Shown piece after piece: positions 48,100-60,339 of a stretch of DNA of 64,000 bases. The position numbers and the translations under genes are program-made. The stretch comes from Sphagnum compactum (Eukaryota > Bryophyta > Sphagnopsida > Sphagnales), in contig OZ234494.1 of NCBI GenBank assembly GCA_965153455.1, positions 21,204,001 to 21,268,000 on the forward strand, given 5' to 3'. Under the pieces are notes generated by a model. That model searched no databases. It was given only the letters and a program-made list of their open reading frames with translations, and was not told where the DNA came from. The number at the start of each line of letters is the position of its first letter. Position 1 is the stretch's first letter.

Positions 48100-49324
48100 G
48101 GGGTGAGAAAAAAAAAGTTCCCCCAAAAAAAAATCCCAACCTGGGCTGAGGAAAGGAAAGGAAAAAAAAAAAGGCCAACTTGAGTTGGCTACCTTGGTTA
48201 GCCCAGGGTTAGGGGAGGGATGAGAAAGGTGCAACCATGGGTGCACCATCCATCCACATTGGTGCACGGGTGGGTGCTGCTGGTTCACACTGGCCACCAG
48301 ACGTGGCTCTTCTTCTTCGATGACGAGGATTTGGAATTTGCTCGCGGGATTGGTTCAATGACGTCAACGATGATGAGTCTCAAGAAACTTCAGCTGCTCC
48401 CATCATCATCAGATCATCAGATCATCAGATTCCCAAATTCGCAAACCCAAAGAAAGACAAAACAAAACACTCAAATTGGTACATTAAAACGTTACCCAAA
48501 TGTATTTCCAGTTTTTGTTTGGTGTGGGTCATTGAATTTCTTTGGCAATTTCGATGGTTTGTTCGATGATCTTCTACTAGACTCTAGAAGGAAGGGAAAA
48601 CAAAAAACCAAAAAACAATTTTAAAAGACAAAAAAAACGAGGGGGATTTTACAAGAAGAGGGAAAGGGGACTTTGCGTTTGTACGAAGTTTTCGACAGTT
48701 TTGGGTTGGGTGTTGTTGGGTGGATTTTTTTGTAAGTAGACGTGATCCATGCTCCAAGGAATTTCAAACCCAATTGAAATGAGCTAGAAACACGGGTACC
48801 CATTTGCCACAAATTTGATTTCAGTACCACCATCAGAATTCAGAATTTGGGAATTAGGGTTTGCAACAGGTTTGTGTGAAGAGTTTTTTTTCGGGTTGAA
48901 TCTGGAAGGAATTGAATTGCAGTTTTGTGTTCTTAATCTCTAGTAGCCAGCTAGCAGCTGCTGAGAATTTTGAGAAGAATTCACGAGAACCAGAAAGGGA
49001 GGGTTGTTAGTAGTAGAAAGATTTTCGTCTGCAGTCTGGAAGTTGTAGCATGAGGAAAAACTTATTATGCATGGGTTAGATGACAGCAAATTCCTGTGAC
49101 CAGTTTTGTGTTTGAAGATTTTTCAGGCTTTGTTTTGTTTGTTGTGTTTGAATCCAGAAGCTGAATTTTGTGAGGAAGAAGAAAGACTCTCTCTCTCTCA
49201 AGTGGTGCAAGAGAGGGTGGTGACAAGAAGCTCTGGAATTTTGATTTGTGACCAAAATAAATCGTGTGCCAAAGAGAAACACAGAATTCAGACAGAGACA
49301 GAGACAGAGGTGGAATAGGGACCA
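48100..49324 (+). promoter_or_regulatory. Presumed promoter and leader of SAR1
   Basis: This GC-richer DNA precedes the SAR1 start codon. It contains ATCATCAG repeats at 48400-48428. An ATG-initiated + frame at 48220-48624 (134 codons) has no recognisable motif and is probably leader sequence. Promoter elements could not be placed. Confidence 0.3.
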
Positions 49325-49593
49325 ATGAATTTTGTGTTGGACTGGTTTTTGGGTATGTTATGGAACCTTGGATTGTTCCAGAAGGATGCAAAAATCTTGT
49401 TTCTTGGTCTAGACAATGCGGGGAAGACTACCCTTCTTCACATGCTCAAGGATGAGGTGGGTTTTGGATTCTTTTTTTTTTCACAAAGGGATTTTTTTTT
49501 CTAGCTGGCAGCTGCTCTGTTTTGGGCTCCTTAATTTTCTCAAGTTTTAAGTATTATTTTGTGCTTGGTTTTTTCTCAATCTAGATCCTGGAT

Positions 49594-49635
<42 letters not shown>

Positions 49636-50719
49636 CCAGACTCTCAAACCACCACCCTGAGTTCTTGATATTCTTGTTGTATGTTGTTGATATGCATGCG
49701 GTTTTTATGTTGTTGTTTTGTTGTAGAGATTGGGCACCCATGCCCCTACCCAATTCCCAACATCTGAAGAGCTTAGCATTGGCAGGTTGAGGATCACAGC
49801 TTTTGATTTAGGTGGACACAGAACCGCACGCAGGGTCTGGAAAGACTATTATGCCAAGGTACCATTTACTGAATGAAATTCAGACATGTGCAAGGCTGCG
49901 AGCGTTGACCCACACCCCCTCAATCAACAACATTTGGGATTGAGAATTTGTTTGAATTCTCCTGAGACCAGAATAGGGTTCGATGAGAGCGAGAATTTTT
50001 CTGTTTTGTTTTTGGTGAGCAATTTGTTTGTACCTTTGGGGTTTTGAGGAGGGACCTATGACCAAGATCTGAAGAATCTGGCGTTGAATTGCAGGTGCAT
50101 GGGGTGATATACTTGGTGGATGCATTTGACAGAGAGAGGTTTGCAGAAGCAAGGGAAAGCTTGTATGCCTTGCTTTCTGATGAGCACCTGAATGAAGTAC
50201 CATTTCTGATTCTGGGCAACAAGATTGACATCCCCCAAGCAGCATCTGAGGAGGAGCTCCGTGAAGCCTTGGGGTTGGGCAATTTTACAACAGGCAAGTG
50301 TAGAGCTGCTTTTTCCCCCTTTAAAAGAGTGTAGCAAAACCTGACTTTTGAATCTTCCACATGCAATAATTATGTGTGGCAAAAAAAATCAGCTCTCATA
50401 TTTGCATTCAGAAATCTGCAGCATGAGAGTTGTTATATTGAGAATTTCTCTACCTTATACTAGCTACCCCATAGGCTAGCTAAGTGACATGTTGTCTGCA
50501 TAATTCACTAGGTTGCGTAATTCCACAGTTGATTGTTTAACAAGGTGGTGTGGGAGGCAGGGTTTGGTCCTGGCTTATAACTTTGGGTTTGTTGTTGCAG
50601 GCCAAGGGACTGTGGATTTGAGTGACTCAAAGGTTCGACCACTGGAAATTTTCATGTGCAGTATAGTGAAACAACAAGGTTATGGTGCGGGGATCAAGTG
50701 GCTTTCTCAGTATATTTAA
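49325..50719 (+). CDS. SAR1: SAR1 small GTPase, four exons
   Basis: Starts COPII vesicle budding at the ER by recruiting SEC23/SEC24 in its GTP form. Exons 49325-49456, 49727-49858, 50095-50293 and 50601-50719 give 193 residues, the usual SAR1 length. The N-terminus [20 protein letters not shown] is the amphipathic membrane-binding helix. GTP motifs are GLDNAGKT (28-35), the switch Thr in PTSEEL, DLGGH (71-75), NKID (130-133) and C-S at 174-175. The protein ends GIKWLSQYI, as SAR1 does. Introns 1 and 2 are GT-AG; intron 3 begins GCAAGT, a GC-AG intron, and only that choice keeps the frame (TTG|QGTVDL). A (GA)n run lies in intron 1. No damage seen. Confidence 0.96.
49596..49631. repeat. (GA)n microsatellite in SAR1 intron 1
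   Basis: About 17 uninterrupted GA units within the first intron. Confidence 0.95.
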
Positions 50720-51555
50720 GTCTTTTCCGCCTCCAATTTTCCATGGCACTCATCTTCCTCCCATGTTTATATACTTGGGAAAGGAACTTGTTTTGCACTT
50801 CCTTAAAGATGGACTTAAAACTCTTTCTAGTCTGCATCTTAGCTATACCCATGTACAGGAAACAAATTCATGTGGGACAAATGGATACAAAATCTCAGAG
50901 AAGTTTGTAATACCTGCAGTGACGCCATACAAATGTGTGTCAGTGGTAGAGCAGAAGTACATTCAGGAGTTTCAAAATATGGAGAGCTAGTTGGTACCCT
51001 TTTCCCATCAGAGCAGAATCTCTGGGACAAAGATAGATACATGCGTGTATATTATCCTCAGTCCAGCCCAACACAAGAGGGACTTCCTCATTTTGTATAC
51101 ACAAATTGCAATAGATATACAGGTTACGCTTTTGCGAAAGAAGTCTCCAGACAGGTGTTGTAGGATATAGAATGTTGTGCTGCAGCTGCATTTGACTGTC
51201 ATTGAATGATAATCCCATCTTGTGCATTTCCTCTCTGCATACACAACAAGCATCTCTGGAGTAGTATCCACTCATATAGTTGTGTTTGGAAGAAGGCTTG
51301 GTTGTGCAAGTGGGGTTGTAGTCTGTTCCAAGTTTTACACTTGCCTGCATCCTCTAGACCCAGATACTTTTTTCGAGTTGCAGAATGAACACGAACAGAC
51401 CTGTCGGTGGGAGAGAGTGTGGAGCATTTGCTTCTGAAAAGCTCTGTTAAAGAAGCCCTGTCAATTTGGTGCACAAGTATCAGCTCCGCACAATAGGCCC
51501 CAGGCTTTGCATGTGCCAGGAAGCTTGTCTCTCCTCCAATATGCCAGAAGAAGAT
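50720..51555 (+). other. SAR1 3' UTR and intergenic DNA
   Basis: The proximal part is probably SAR1 3' UTR. Overlapping open frames on both strands up to 51.5 kb are short and unrecognised. The stop codon of the opposing IGT gene is at 51563, so SAR1 and it converge. Confidence 0.35.
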
Positions 51556-51562
51556 GGTTCAC

Positions 51563-54214
51563 TCACATTTCAAGTATAAGATCTGCAACAACCATGCACA
51601 GGAAAAATTCAGGACTGTCACTCTAGCATGATTCAGGGATGCTGGGAACAACTCTTTTTGCTGAGGATTGTTGAGCTTAGATGCTGAGGAAATCCACATA
51701 TAAAAACAACATGAGAGCATCGAGAGCTTGGAGCAAGCAACAACAGAGATAGACATACATTCGGAATCAGTTGTTATCCAATGGCCATTTTCATCATCTG
51801 GTATGTTGTAATCCCTTCGCAGTTTTCGGTTTACGTATCTGCACAGATCCATCATGTACTGCTCTTTGCAGGTACTGCACTCACAGTGTTGTTGATGTCT
51901 TACGTGGCTCCCATCATCAACCTGTTGTTTTCCCTTTCGATTCCAGTTTGCTGTTCTCCTTGCTGCATGAGATTGTTGCTTTGCCAGAGCTGTTGATGTG
52001 TCCTTGCCTGGTGGTGCAGAACTCACCATCTCTTGGCCATCTCCAACATGAGGATTGTTGCAGAGTGCTGCAGTCTGCTGTGTACCACCCACCCCACTTG
52101 AACTTAGCTGCAAGATTCATTTTGCACCCATTTTTGCTACCTTGTAAACACACACACAGGTCATTGCCTTGATGAGCTTCATGTGTAGAGGGATCAGTCA
52201 GAGAATGCTTTACCTGTGCCTTGCGCTGCTGCTGCTGCTGATGACGACGATGTGGTGTTGAATCTCCCAACCACATCTTTCGAAGCTTACGGAAAGAGTT
52301 TGAACTGCCATCAAGATTTCAACAAGCTTCAGAACTTTAGAATGTAAGCTTTGTTGGGTTGCATTCCCAAATCATGTTGAAGAAGATACAACCTTGCAGT
52401 TTTGTTTGAAGAAATCACAAGAATCTGTGCTTGCTCATGATCTGTGGAGAGCTGATCTGGTGTGATTTACAAGTTTGGATGGGGGGTGTGGGTTTTTTCT
52501 TTCATTGGTTACCTGAATAATCCACACGCAAAGCTGGTAGTGTACGCTGAGAAATCTTTCGGCTTGGAAGCTCGAGCGTAGATGGGAAGTTCTGTGAGTG
52601 CCTCAGCCCAACAGTTGGGTGGCAGGGGGAATACTTGTTTTCTCAGACCATGGAAAAACATACGGCCATCATCATCAGGTTTTCTCATGACGGATCTGCT
52701 CAGCTCCTTCTTTGACTCTCCCTTTTGATGTTTGTCAACTTCTGCTTGTTTCTCAGCTCTCTTGGGTGCTTGATAAATGGTCATGGTTGCAAGTCCCTCA
52801 CAAGCTTTTGCTTGAGCAGCAGCAGCAATATTCGTCTTCTTGTCTTCTTGAAGAAGAGTGTCAGCATTGTAAACTTGTATGACAGATCTCTGCATGGTGA
52901 TGTCATTGTTGTCCTCATCATCAGGCTCTGCAACTAGCACTCTTGTCTCTTGCAACCATGTCTCGTGCAGTTCAAGATCAGTTGTTTGGCTCAGCAGAAG
53001 TGCTTGCTCCTCATCATCATCTGCAGAATCAGCAGCAGCAGCAGCAGGGGGGGGATTCCGTTGAGGCCGTAGTGTACTCACCTCATCCAATGCAAAGGTA
53101 CCAATTGCAAGAAGCCCCTTTTGCTCATAACTAAACACAACCCGAATCGATTCCTGCAATCTTCCCTCCCAATCTGCTGCATCCTCATCATGATCATCAT
53201 CTGCTGCCCCCTCCTCCTCCAGCACCACTGTTGTTGCACTTCTTGAATCACATCTTTTCACATGTGCAGTGGTAGTAGTAGTAGTCTGTGAGTAGCTCGC
53301 ATGATGCTGCTGGACTGTGCTGCTGCTAAAACATTGTGAGTAACTCGCATGATGCTGCTGCTGCTGCACTGTGCTGCTGAAACTTTCTTCATCACATTTG
53401 CTGAATAAGGATCTGAACAAGGAGGAGGGGTCTTCGAAATCTGGTGGCCTGTGGTCAGATGATGATGTCCTCCCACGCCGACTGCTTTTGTAGTTACTGT
53501 AAGCAGCACCTGCAGCACCTGCTGCTGAACATCAAACACCATGCTATGAACTTCTTGGGTATTACAAGTGGCAACATGAGACAATGTCATGGACACCTGC
53601 TGTCGACATTGCAGCAGCTAAGGTCAGATCAAAGACTGACAATGATAATAATGGGTGTACCTGATTTCTCATGTCTGCTGTTGTTCTGCTTAAGTGATGG
53701 CGCTTGATGATCTCGCTGTTTTCCACCGTCCCAACCAAAGAACTGCAATCAGAATCAGCTGATGAGAATCAGATACGAGAATCAGCCATCCCACTCAAAG
53801 AACTGCAATCAGAATGATTCAGCTGAGAGAATCAGATACAAGAATCACCCATCCCACCCAAAGAACTGCAATCAGAATGACTCAGCTGAGAATCAGCCAT
53901 CCCACCCAAAGAACTGGAATGAGAATCAGCTAAGAATCCGATAACAGAAAACAGATCATTAACAAGCTGCGCCTTTAGCTTGGTTGTGGAATCTGAAGCT
54001 TCTTCATCAGTTCCCAAACTTCAAAGTGCCTTTCCAGCTACTTACAACTCATGTCACTGCTGCAGCAATTTGAATTCCACACAATAATTTTCTCATCACA
54101 AAACCAATCTCCTAATAAGAAAGAAAGAAAAGAAAGAAAGAAAAATTTGCAACCCAAAAAACAAAACAAAAAACACAAATTCAGTGAGTAGTATTTGTTA
54201 GTACCCACCTTCAT
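51563..54214 (-). CDS. IGT/LAZY-family protein, multi-exon
   Basis: IGT proteins (LAZY1, DRO1/NGR, TAC1) control gravity response and organ angle at membranes. Exon 1 (54214-54209) is only ATGAAG, then GT; this six-base first exon is a hallmark. Exon 2 begins at TTATTAG|GAG near 54115 and reads EIGFVMRKLLCGIQ, like the G-W-x-x-x-K-L start. A large exon (about 53509-52513) holds RPPDFEDPSSLFRSLFSK and the IGT motif EQKGLLAIGTFALDEV. Exon 52304-52214 reads SNSFRKLRKMWLGDSTPH; exon 52107-51759 ends GHWITTDSE; the last exon 51582-51563 completes Y-LILEM, matching the conserved IVLEL-like end. The last three junctions keep phase. Exons between 54.1 and 53.5 kb were not settled. Gln, Ser and Asp/Glu runs are frequent. 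Angle function is inferred from family. Confidence 0.82.
53760..53940. repeat. Tandem repeat of about 45-70 bp inside the IGT gene
   Basis: AATCAGCCATCCCACCCAAA plus GAACTGCAATCAGAATGA occurs about three to four times (near 53780, 53845, 53895 and a partial at 53740). In the gene's direction it reads SDCSSLGGMADSQLSHSDCSS-like sequence. Whether it is exon or intron was not resolved. Confidence 0.7.
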
Positions 54215-54239
54215 TTTCTGGATGTTCAGCAGCTGGCAC

Positions 54240-54840
54240 AAGAGATTACAGATGATGCAGGATGATGAGGAAAGGAAAAAGAGTCTTCCTCCAAGAACTC
54301 CTGGGTCAGGGAATTTGCATCATTATCAGCCCATTGATGAGCTCTGCTTGTAAATCCAAGCTGAGCTAAGGCAAGGAGCTGTTGCTGCTGCTACTGCTAC
54401 TGTTGTTGTTGTTGTTGCTGCTGCTGCTACTGTTGTTGTTGCTATGATTTGGGTGTGTGCAAGCTGCACATTAGATTCACATCAGATGGTGATGTGCTGC
54501 AAAAATGAGCAAAAAAGGAATTTTAGTGTGAGAGAATACTTACTTACAACGCAAGATGGGTTGGTTGGTGAGATGGGTGAGATGGGCGAGATGCTGAGAT
54601 GCTGCACAGATCCATTTTGTGGCATCACGTCCAGCTCTTGTCACACTACCTCCAGAGTTTCCGACAATGTCTGTCCACTTTCCTGTGACTCTCCCCACCT
54701 GTATTTGTTTACCGAGTCTTGTCTTTTTTTCTTTCTTTTTTCTTTCTGTCTTCTGTTTTTTTTGGGTTTGTTTTTGCTTTTTTCTTTGGGTTTGGTTTTT
54801 TGCTGTGTGGTTGGATATCACTGAAGAAAGGAGATCTGTT
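54240..54840 (-). promoter_or_regulatory. Presumed leader and promoter of the IGT gene
   Basis: Upstream of ATG at 54214 on the minus strand. It includes a (CTG/TTG)n triplet run at 54379-54440 and T-rich DNA at 54720-54800. No defined promoter element could be placed. Confidence 0.3.
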
Positions 54841-54872
54841 GTTGGTAGATTGATAGATCAGATCAGATCACA

Positions 54873-54875
<3 letters not shown>

Positions 54876-54923
<48 letters not shown>

Positions 54924-54940
54924 CTCTCTCTCTCTCTCTG
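54876..54940. repeat. (TC)n microsatellite
   Basis: About 19 CT units, then a short break and 8 more. It lies about 0.7 kb upstream of the IGT start codon. Confidence 0.95.
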
Positions 54941-55149
54941 CATGCTTTTTCTTTTCCTGGCAAGCAAATTTTCACTGGACCCATGATCAAGCTTTTCTTC
55001 TTGCCAGATCCAACAACAACAACATCTGCAATCTGGTTCTGGTTCTGGTTCTGGTCGGTGGAGGTGCAAATTTTCTGTTGTTGGGAAGAAAAGGGGAGAG
55101 AATATTATTTATCATTCAAAGCTGTTCAAAAAACACTGCAGACTTGGAA

Positions 55150-55235
55150 TTCCACAACAACAACAACACCACTACCACCACCACCACCAACAACAACAAA
55201 CAAAAAACAACCAACAACAACAACAACAACAACAA
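55150..55235. repeat. (CAA/CCA)n microsatellite
   Basis: Imperfect CAA, CCA and AAC triplets for about 85 bp. A CTA run follows at 55300-55325. Confidence 0.9.
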
Positions 55236-55244
55236 AAGCTCTCT

Positions 55245-55512
55245 GTTTGCCAGAAATGTAAAGTTGAAGATTTTGGTAAATCTCTCTGGACAGGTTGGTT
55301 GCTACTACTACTACTGCTACTACTACTTCCCAAAAACTCTGGTTGTTGCCAGAAATGCAGAAAAAAAAGGTTGAAGCTTTGGGTACCTCTCTCTAGCCTA
55401 TTTCTATCTCTGGATGGACCCAAAAAAAAACACTACTCCCCAAACAAACAAACAAACAAAAAAATAAATCTCTGGTTGTCAGAAATGCCAAGAACTTGAA
55501 GATTTTGGTAAA

Positions 55513-55558
<46 letters not shown>

Positions 55559-55660
55559 GGACAAAAATAAACTACTCCCAAAAAACTCTGGGTCGTCAGA
55601 ATGCAAAAATGTCTGAAGGTTTTGGTAACTCTGTTGCCAAAAAGTTTGAAGATCTTTGTA
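55245..55660. repeat. Tandem repeat of about 100-130 bp with embedded (TC)n
   Basis: A GTTGYCAGAAATGC..GTTGAAGATTTTGGTAA unit recurs at about 55249, 55348, 55479 and 55594. The third copy carries a CT run of about 38 bp at 55516-55553. Each copy is followed by CTCTCTGGAC..CCCAAAAAACTCTGG. The CT runs may have grown inside the unit. Confidence 0.65.
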
Positions 55661-55859
55661 TAACTCACCTCTGGAATTTTTTGAAACTCCTAAATCTCAA
55701 TTCTGTTTGCCCAGAAAAAGGCAAAAGTTGAAGAAGATTTTTCTTTTGCCACTCCAAAACTCCACTCTCAAATCTCAGAATTGCCCAAATTCAAACTTTT
55801 TGAGGAACACACATGCAGAAACACACATGCATCAAACTTGAAGAGAAAAAATACTTGAA

Positions 55860-58800
55860 AAGATGCAAATAACAACTTAGCAACAAAATTTATCGAAAGC
55901 CTATTGTTGTCATCCTCCCAAGTTCAAAAGCCTAAGCCATGCAATTACATACATCTTCATTTTCAGATTGGACCTATTGATAGGTAGGATGATGGGCATC
56001 TTCAGCATTTTATGGGTAAATTTAATTTGCTTTTGGTTGGGCTTGGACAATTTTGATTATTGTTTCCCATAGGAAAAAGCATTGGCGTGTTTGAATTCCA
56101 AAGTGTCATGGAAAAAATGACTCAAAAAACGATCTAAGTTTTGACTTGAATTTTAAGCTTCCATGGGGGCACTCTAATCGTCATACATGTGATGTGTTGT
56201 GCCACTTCTTGTTGCCCCTTCCCACTTTTTTGGGCACGTATGATAATTTTTTACAAAATGGAGTCTATTTCCTTGATGAAAATAAAAGTTAAAACCAACA
56301 CAAACTTTAGAATCATTTTTGGCATTGTTGACAACACTTAAACATAACATGCCCCCAACATGTCCCTACAAATTTTATTGCCAACCCCAACACTTCACAT
56401 GAAATAAAAGAAATTTAATTTAGTAATCATGGTTGAGAGATTATCCCTTCATTTTTGACATAAGCCATAACCTAAGCATTGAGCATGTGTTTTTCAAATA
56501 CTTCATTAACTCGCAAAGTCATGGCAATCCCAAAAATTTCTCCTATCTCCGAAAAAAAACAATGGTTGCCTTCAAAAAATGCACAATGAAAACAAACGCG
56601 TCCATTTTTACTTTGGAAATCTATGAATCAAAATTCATGGTGCAAAAATTACGAGACTTAAAGGTTTTAGCAATGTACTTTTCCTTGGTCTTTGTTGCCA
56701 TCTTAACAAGATCTCATTAACCATGGTTCACTTGGATGGAAAAGTAAAACAAGAATTATGTTTCAAAATTAGCCTCCTAAAAATAGGGCCTCTACCAAAA
56801 AGCTAATTCCACTAACTCTTGATTTATAAATAACACCAAATCTTCTTCAAACTCTCTTTGGTGAGAATCATCTTAAGGTTAAAGCATTTCATTATCCAAA
56901 AACAAAAATGGTTGAATGGGTAAGGTTAAATCTATTTTTTTAAAGGTCACCTCTCTCCTTCAAGTTGATTTTTCTTTTGTTCAATCCACTCATTTCACAT
57001 TTGTCAATGAACACTTTCAATATGCTTTTAAAGTGTGAAAATCTCATTTGTTGTCTTTTATAATATGATGCCCTTTTTACATCCTACAATCGAAAGAAAA
57101 GGATAACAAAGAACACACTTCAATAGTTTGGATTGGTTTGTGCTTGAACTTACCTCAGTAAAAGTTGTGTTTATAGATGCAAAGAATGCCCAAGTTGTGA
57201 TAGTGCAATCATTGGGTTTCCAAAAGTTCGATTCTTTTGCAACATTTATGACTTTAGAGTTTGTTTTCGTTGTTGTGCTTGTAATTACAATAGAAACTAA
57301 TACATAAATGCAGGGTTTCATTTCTTTAAGGTGCACCAAAATCATGACATAGCATCATCATTTTTTATATTTTTTAACCTAGTTCTTTTTTATAATGTAA
57401 AAACACATTTATGGATTATTATGATGGAATCTAGAATTGTAATGATCTAAAATGTGGTACTTCTACAATATTTGATACTTATTTATTCATTAATTTTGAT
57501 GGGGATCAAAATATAAAGGAAAAAATGACTGCAATAAAAATTAGGCACTTTTCATCCTTGGTGGTACACCTTAAAAAAAATTCACCTGAACAATCAACCT
57601 CCAATGGAGGCTTGATGAAACAAAATAATTTTTCAAGAGTAACCTCTATGGCATCAAACCTTAAAGCCTAAAAAAAGACACAAAAAATAAAACAATGATA
57701 GGAAATGTGAATCAAGAGAAGAACATGAAGAAGAAGGTGATGGCAATAGGGTGAATTAAGAAAAGAACACAAAAATAAGGCAATTGTTAAGCATGGAATC
57801 GAAATTGGTTTTTTTTCAACAAACTACATGGATTCTAGTTGTTAAGTGCATTTAGGAACCAAGGTTAAGTCTAATTATCCATTCCTTCACATATTGGAAG
57901 AAGGAGGTCAATTCCCAACCCAGTTCTCAAACCTTAGTTTAACCATAATTTAGGTCACACATTAATTCTAGAACCTCCAGTCAATTCAAAGTCCTCGAAA
58001 TCAAAATCACCTCTAAGTAATCAACTAACTTGGTTACATGCACAACATCGCTCATAACCTTGGCTCTCATAAAATCATATAAAGTTTGATAAATAATTTT
58101 AATATATAACCACCATTATCAAACAAATAGAAAATAATAAAAATAGTCGTCATTAAATATCACAATGGCCGTCACAAATGTTTGTGTATTTTGGGTTGTT
58201 AGAATTCTCATTGGTGAATAAAGTAAAAAAGAAAAAACCTTTAAAAAAATTCCACTTCCCTCCCCAATAGGTTTTTTTTTTCAATTTTGTGATTTAGCCA
58301 AATTGGCAATCATCCACACGAAGAATCCGTCAAATTTGGCTACAAGTTAAAGAGGAAAGTCAAACAGTTTAAAAATCTTGCTATATTTTGGCAATGCACT
58401 GGAACCTATTATTTAAATATGGCAATTTCAAAAAGGAAACAAATCTTTGAAATTTGGCAACTTTGGCACATCTTTTTTGACAAAAATCATTTGGATAAGT
58501 TGCACTAGATTTAATCAATTAATTAATATTAAAATTTTGGTCACTAAGTGGTGAAATTTGCCAAGAAAAAACGCTTCTCACCAACCATCTCCCACTTCCC
58601 TTTGGAACCAAAATCAAGGCATGAAAAAAGGGTGGGCACCTGGTCCCCAAAATGGTGAGAAAAATATAAAAATATTAACTCAGTTGAGTTTCATCCACAA
58701 CTGAGTCATAACAGACATTCAGTGGATGATGGTGCACTGCTGGTCAGTGCTGGTTCACCTCCAAACCTTTTTCATCCAACGTTTTCATCCAACCAATTGG

Positions 58801-58940
58801 GTGATGGGCCAACAGAGGTGGCCCCCAAGAAAAGTTGACTGGTGCCCTCTTCCTTTGCTACCTCATCCCAAAAGTCTGGTCCAGTCAGGTCAGACAGGTC
58901 TAGTCAAACAGGTCCAAAGTCAGGCAATATTTGAAATTTG
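55860..58940. other. AT-rich intergenic DNA
   Basis: Open frames at 56433-56720 (+) and 57345-57058 (-) have no recognisable motif. A short hairpin (ACTCAGTTG..CAACTGAGT) lies at 58678-58706. DNA from 58.7 to 58.95 kb is GC-richer with CAGGTC/CAAACAGGTC words. No gene recognised. Confidence 0.35.
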
Positions 58941-58953
58941 GGAACTTGGTATG

Positions 58954-59349
58954 TAGGGTTATCTGTAAAGGTCACCCTGTGTTTGGCCCCTAGTTTGACT
59001 CTCTAAACCCTGTTTCATCCCCAGATTGCAAAGTATTGGTAAAAGTGAGGTAAAACGAGCGAAACTGGGTGCTGTTTCATGAAACTGGGTATCAGTTCAC
59101 AAGATCTTATTTTGACAAGGCTTGATTTTAATCTCAGAATATGAGGAGCAATCAAAGGTGCAAGTAAAGGCAAATTCAAAACTAGGGACAAAACTCCACT
59201 GAAGACCAAGTTAGGTTAAAAAACCAGTTTTGTCCTCTTCTTTTCGGGGTGTGTCGTTTTCATCCCCACCTCTCATTTGGTCCCCAGTTTTCCTGAAACT
59301 GGGGGGGGGACCAATAACTACAGTTTGGGGTACTTTATGGATAACCCTA
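58954..59349. mobile_element. TIR element (MITE-like), about 396 bp
   Basis: Left end TAGGGTTATCTGTAAAG (58954-58970) pairs with right end CTTTATGGATAACCCTA (59333-59349); they differ at two positions. Internal GTTTGGCCCC and CATTTGGTCCCCAG words match the unit at 236-600. There is no coding capacity. Target-site duplication is not clear. Confidence 0.65.
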
Positions 59350-59353
59350 AATC

Positions 59354-60330
59354 CTTCAACCAAGGATTTAAAAATCTAGCTTAAAAGGCTAAAGACTTAG
59401 GTTAAAAAAAAAAGGAGCCAAATTCTTTGCTATATATAATTCAAAGATTTCTATTCCAATTAATTCCTTGGGTATCTCATTTTTATTTCATTCTACAAGT
59501 GCAAAAAAAAGTTAGATTAGTCATGATGTTGTTGAAAGCACTTCACTCTAATGGGAAGGAAAAGGTTGCATATGACAAATGCATCTATATCTATCCCTAT
59601 TGCCTTAAACCCAAAGGTGCCCTCACCATTCCCAATTTTGTGAGAAGCCAAAAGTACATATGTGTGGGGACCTTGAAAGAAGATTATGGGTAGGTACTTG
59701 ATGTCAAATATGCGTCATAATGTGAGATTTAACTCAAAGCATACAACTTGATGATCACACAAACCCAAAGTTACGTCATTATATATATTAGTGGATAGGA
59801 AGGTTATCACACACCATTGTATTGTAATATCTTGCCCTCATTACAAATCTTGATGTTTTCTTAAATATAAGTCATTTTGGACATGGACAATTTTGGTGCC
59901 AATCAAAATGAATGAGTCATATATGCCATAAATTCGATGTAAATGCCTACTAAGTTTATTGAAGTGACAAGTAGTTGGAGTTCATGTGATTGAATTTAGT
60001 TTTTTAATTATATAAATGATTTAAAATTTTATCAAATTATGGATGAGTCATCATAGTGTATTGGGCCCATGACTTGGAACTACTATATATTTTATATTTC
60101 TCTTTATATTTCATTATATATATATATAATCAATTTGATTCTAGATAGGTAACCATGCCACAACGTGAACCTCATGATTCAATAACATCAAAATAGATCA
60201 AAAAATTTGTCAGGTTGTCAGTAGATCGTTGGACCCACAATGCATCATCCAACTTTCTTGCATCAACATGACTACATTTACTAATGTAAATCACAATTAT
60301 AACATGTACAAAATGAGATTTGAGTTTTCA
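59354..60330. other. AT-rich intergenic DNA
   Basis: An open frame at 59427-59693 (+) reads ALHSNGKEKVAYDKCIYIYP with no recognised domain. Otherwise nothing seen. Confidence 0.35.
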
Positions 60331-60339
60331 TTCCCTTTG

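Noticed and set aside
47911-48297. 128-codon Leu/Pro/Thr repeat frame on the minus strand
   Set aside because: Translation of the GGTA microsatellite.
48220-48624. 134-codon + strand open frame before SAR1
   Set aside because: No recognisable domain; low-complexity ATCATCAG stretch inside; sits where the SAR1 promoter and leader are expected.
53258-53596. 112-codon minus-strand frame overlapping the IGT large exon
   Set aside because: It is an alternative frame of the IGT exon; the frame carrying the conserved GLLAIGT motif was preferred.
54619-55374. 251-codon + strand open frame upstream of the IGT gene
   Set aside because: Made of TC, CAA and T-rich microsatellites; no protein character.
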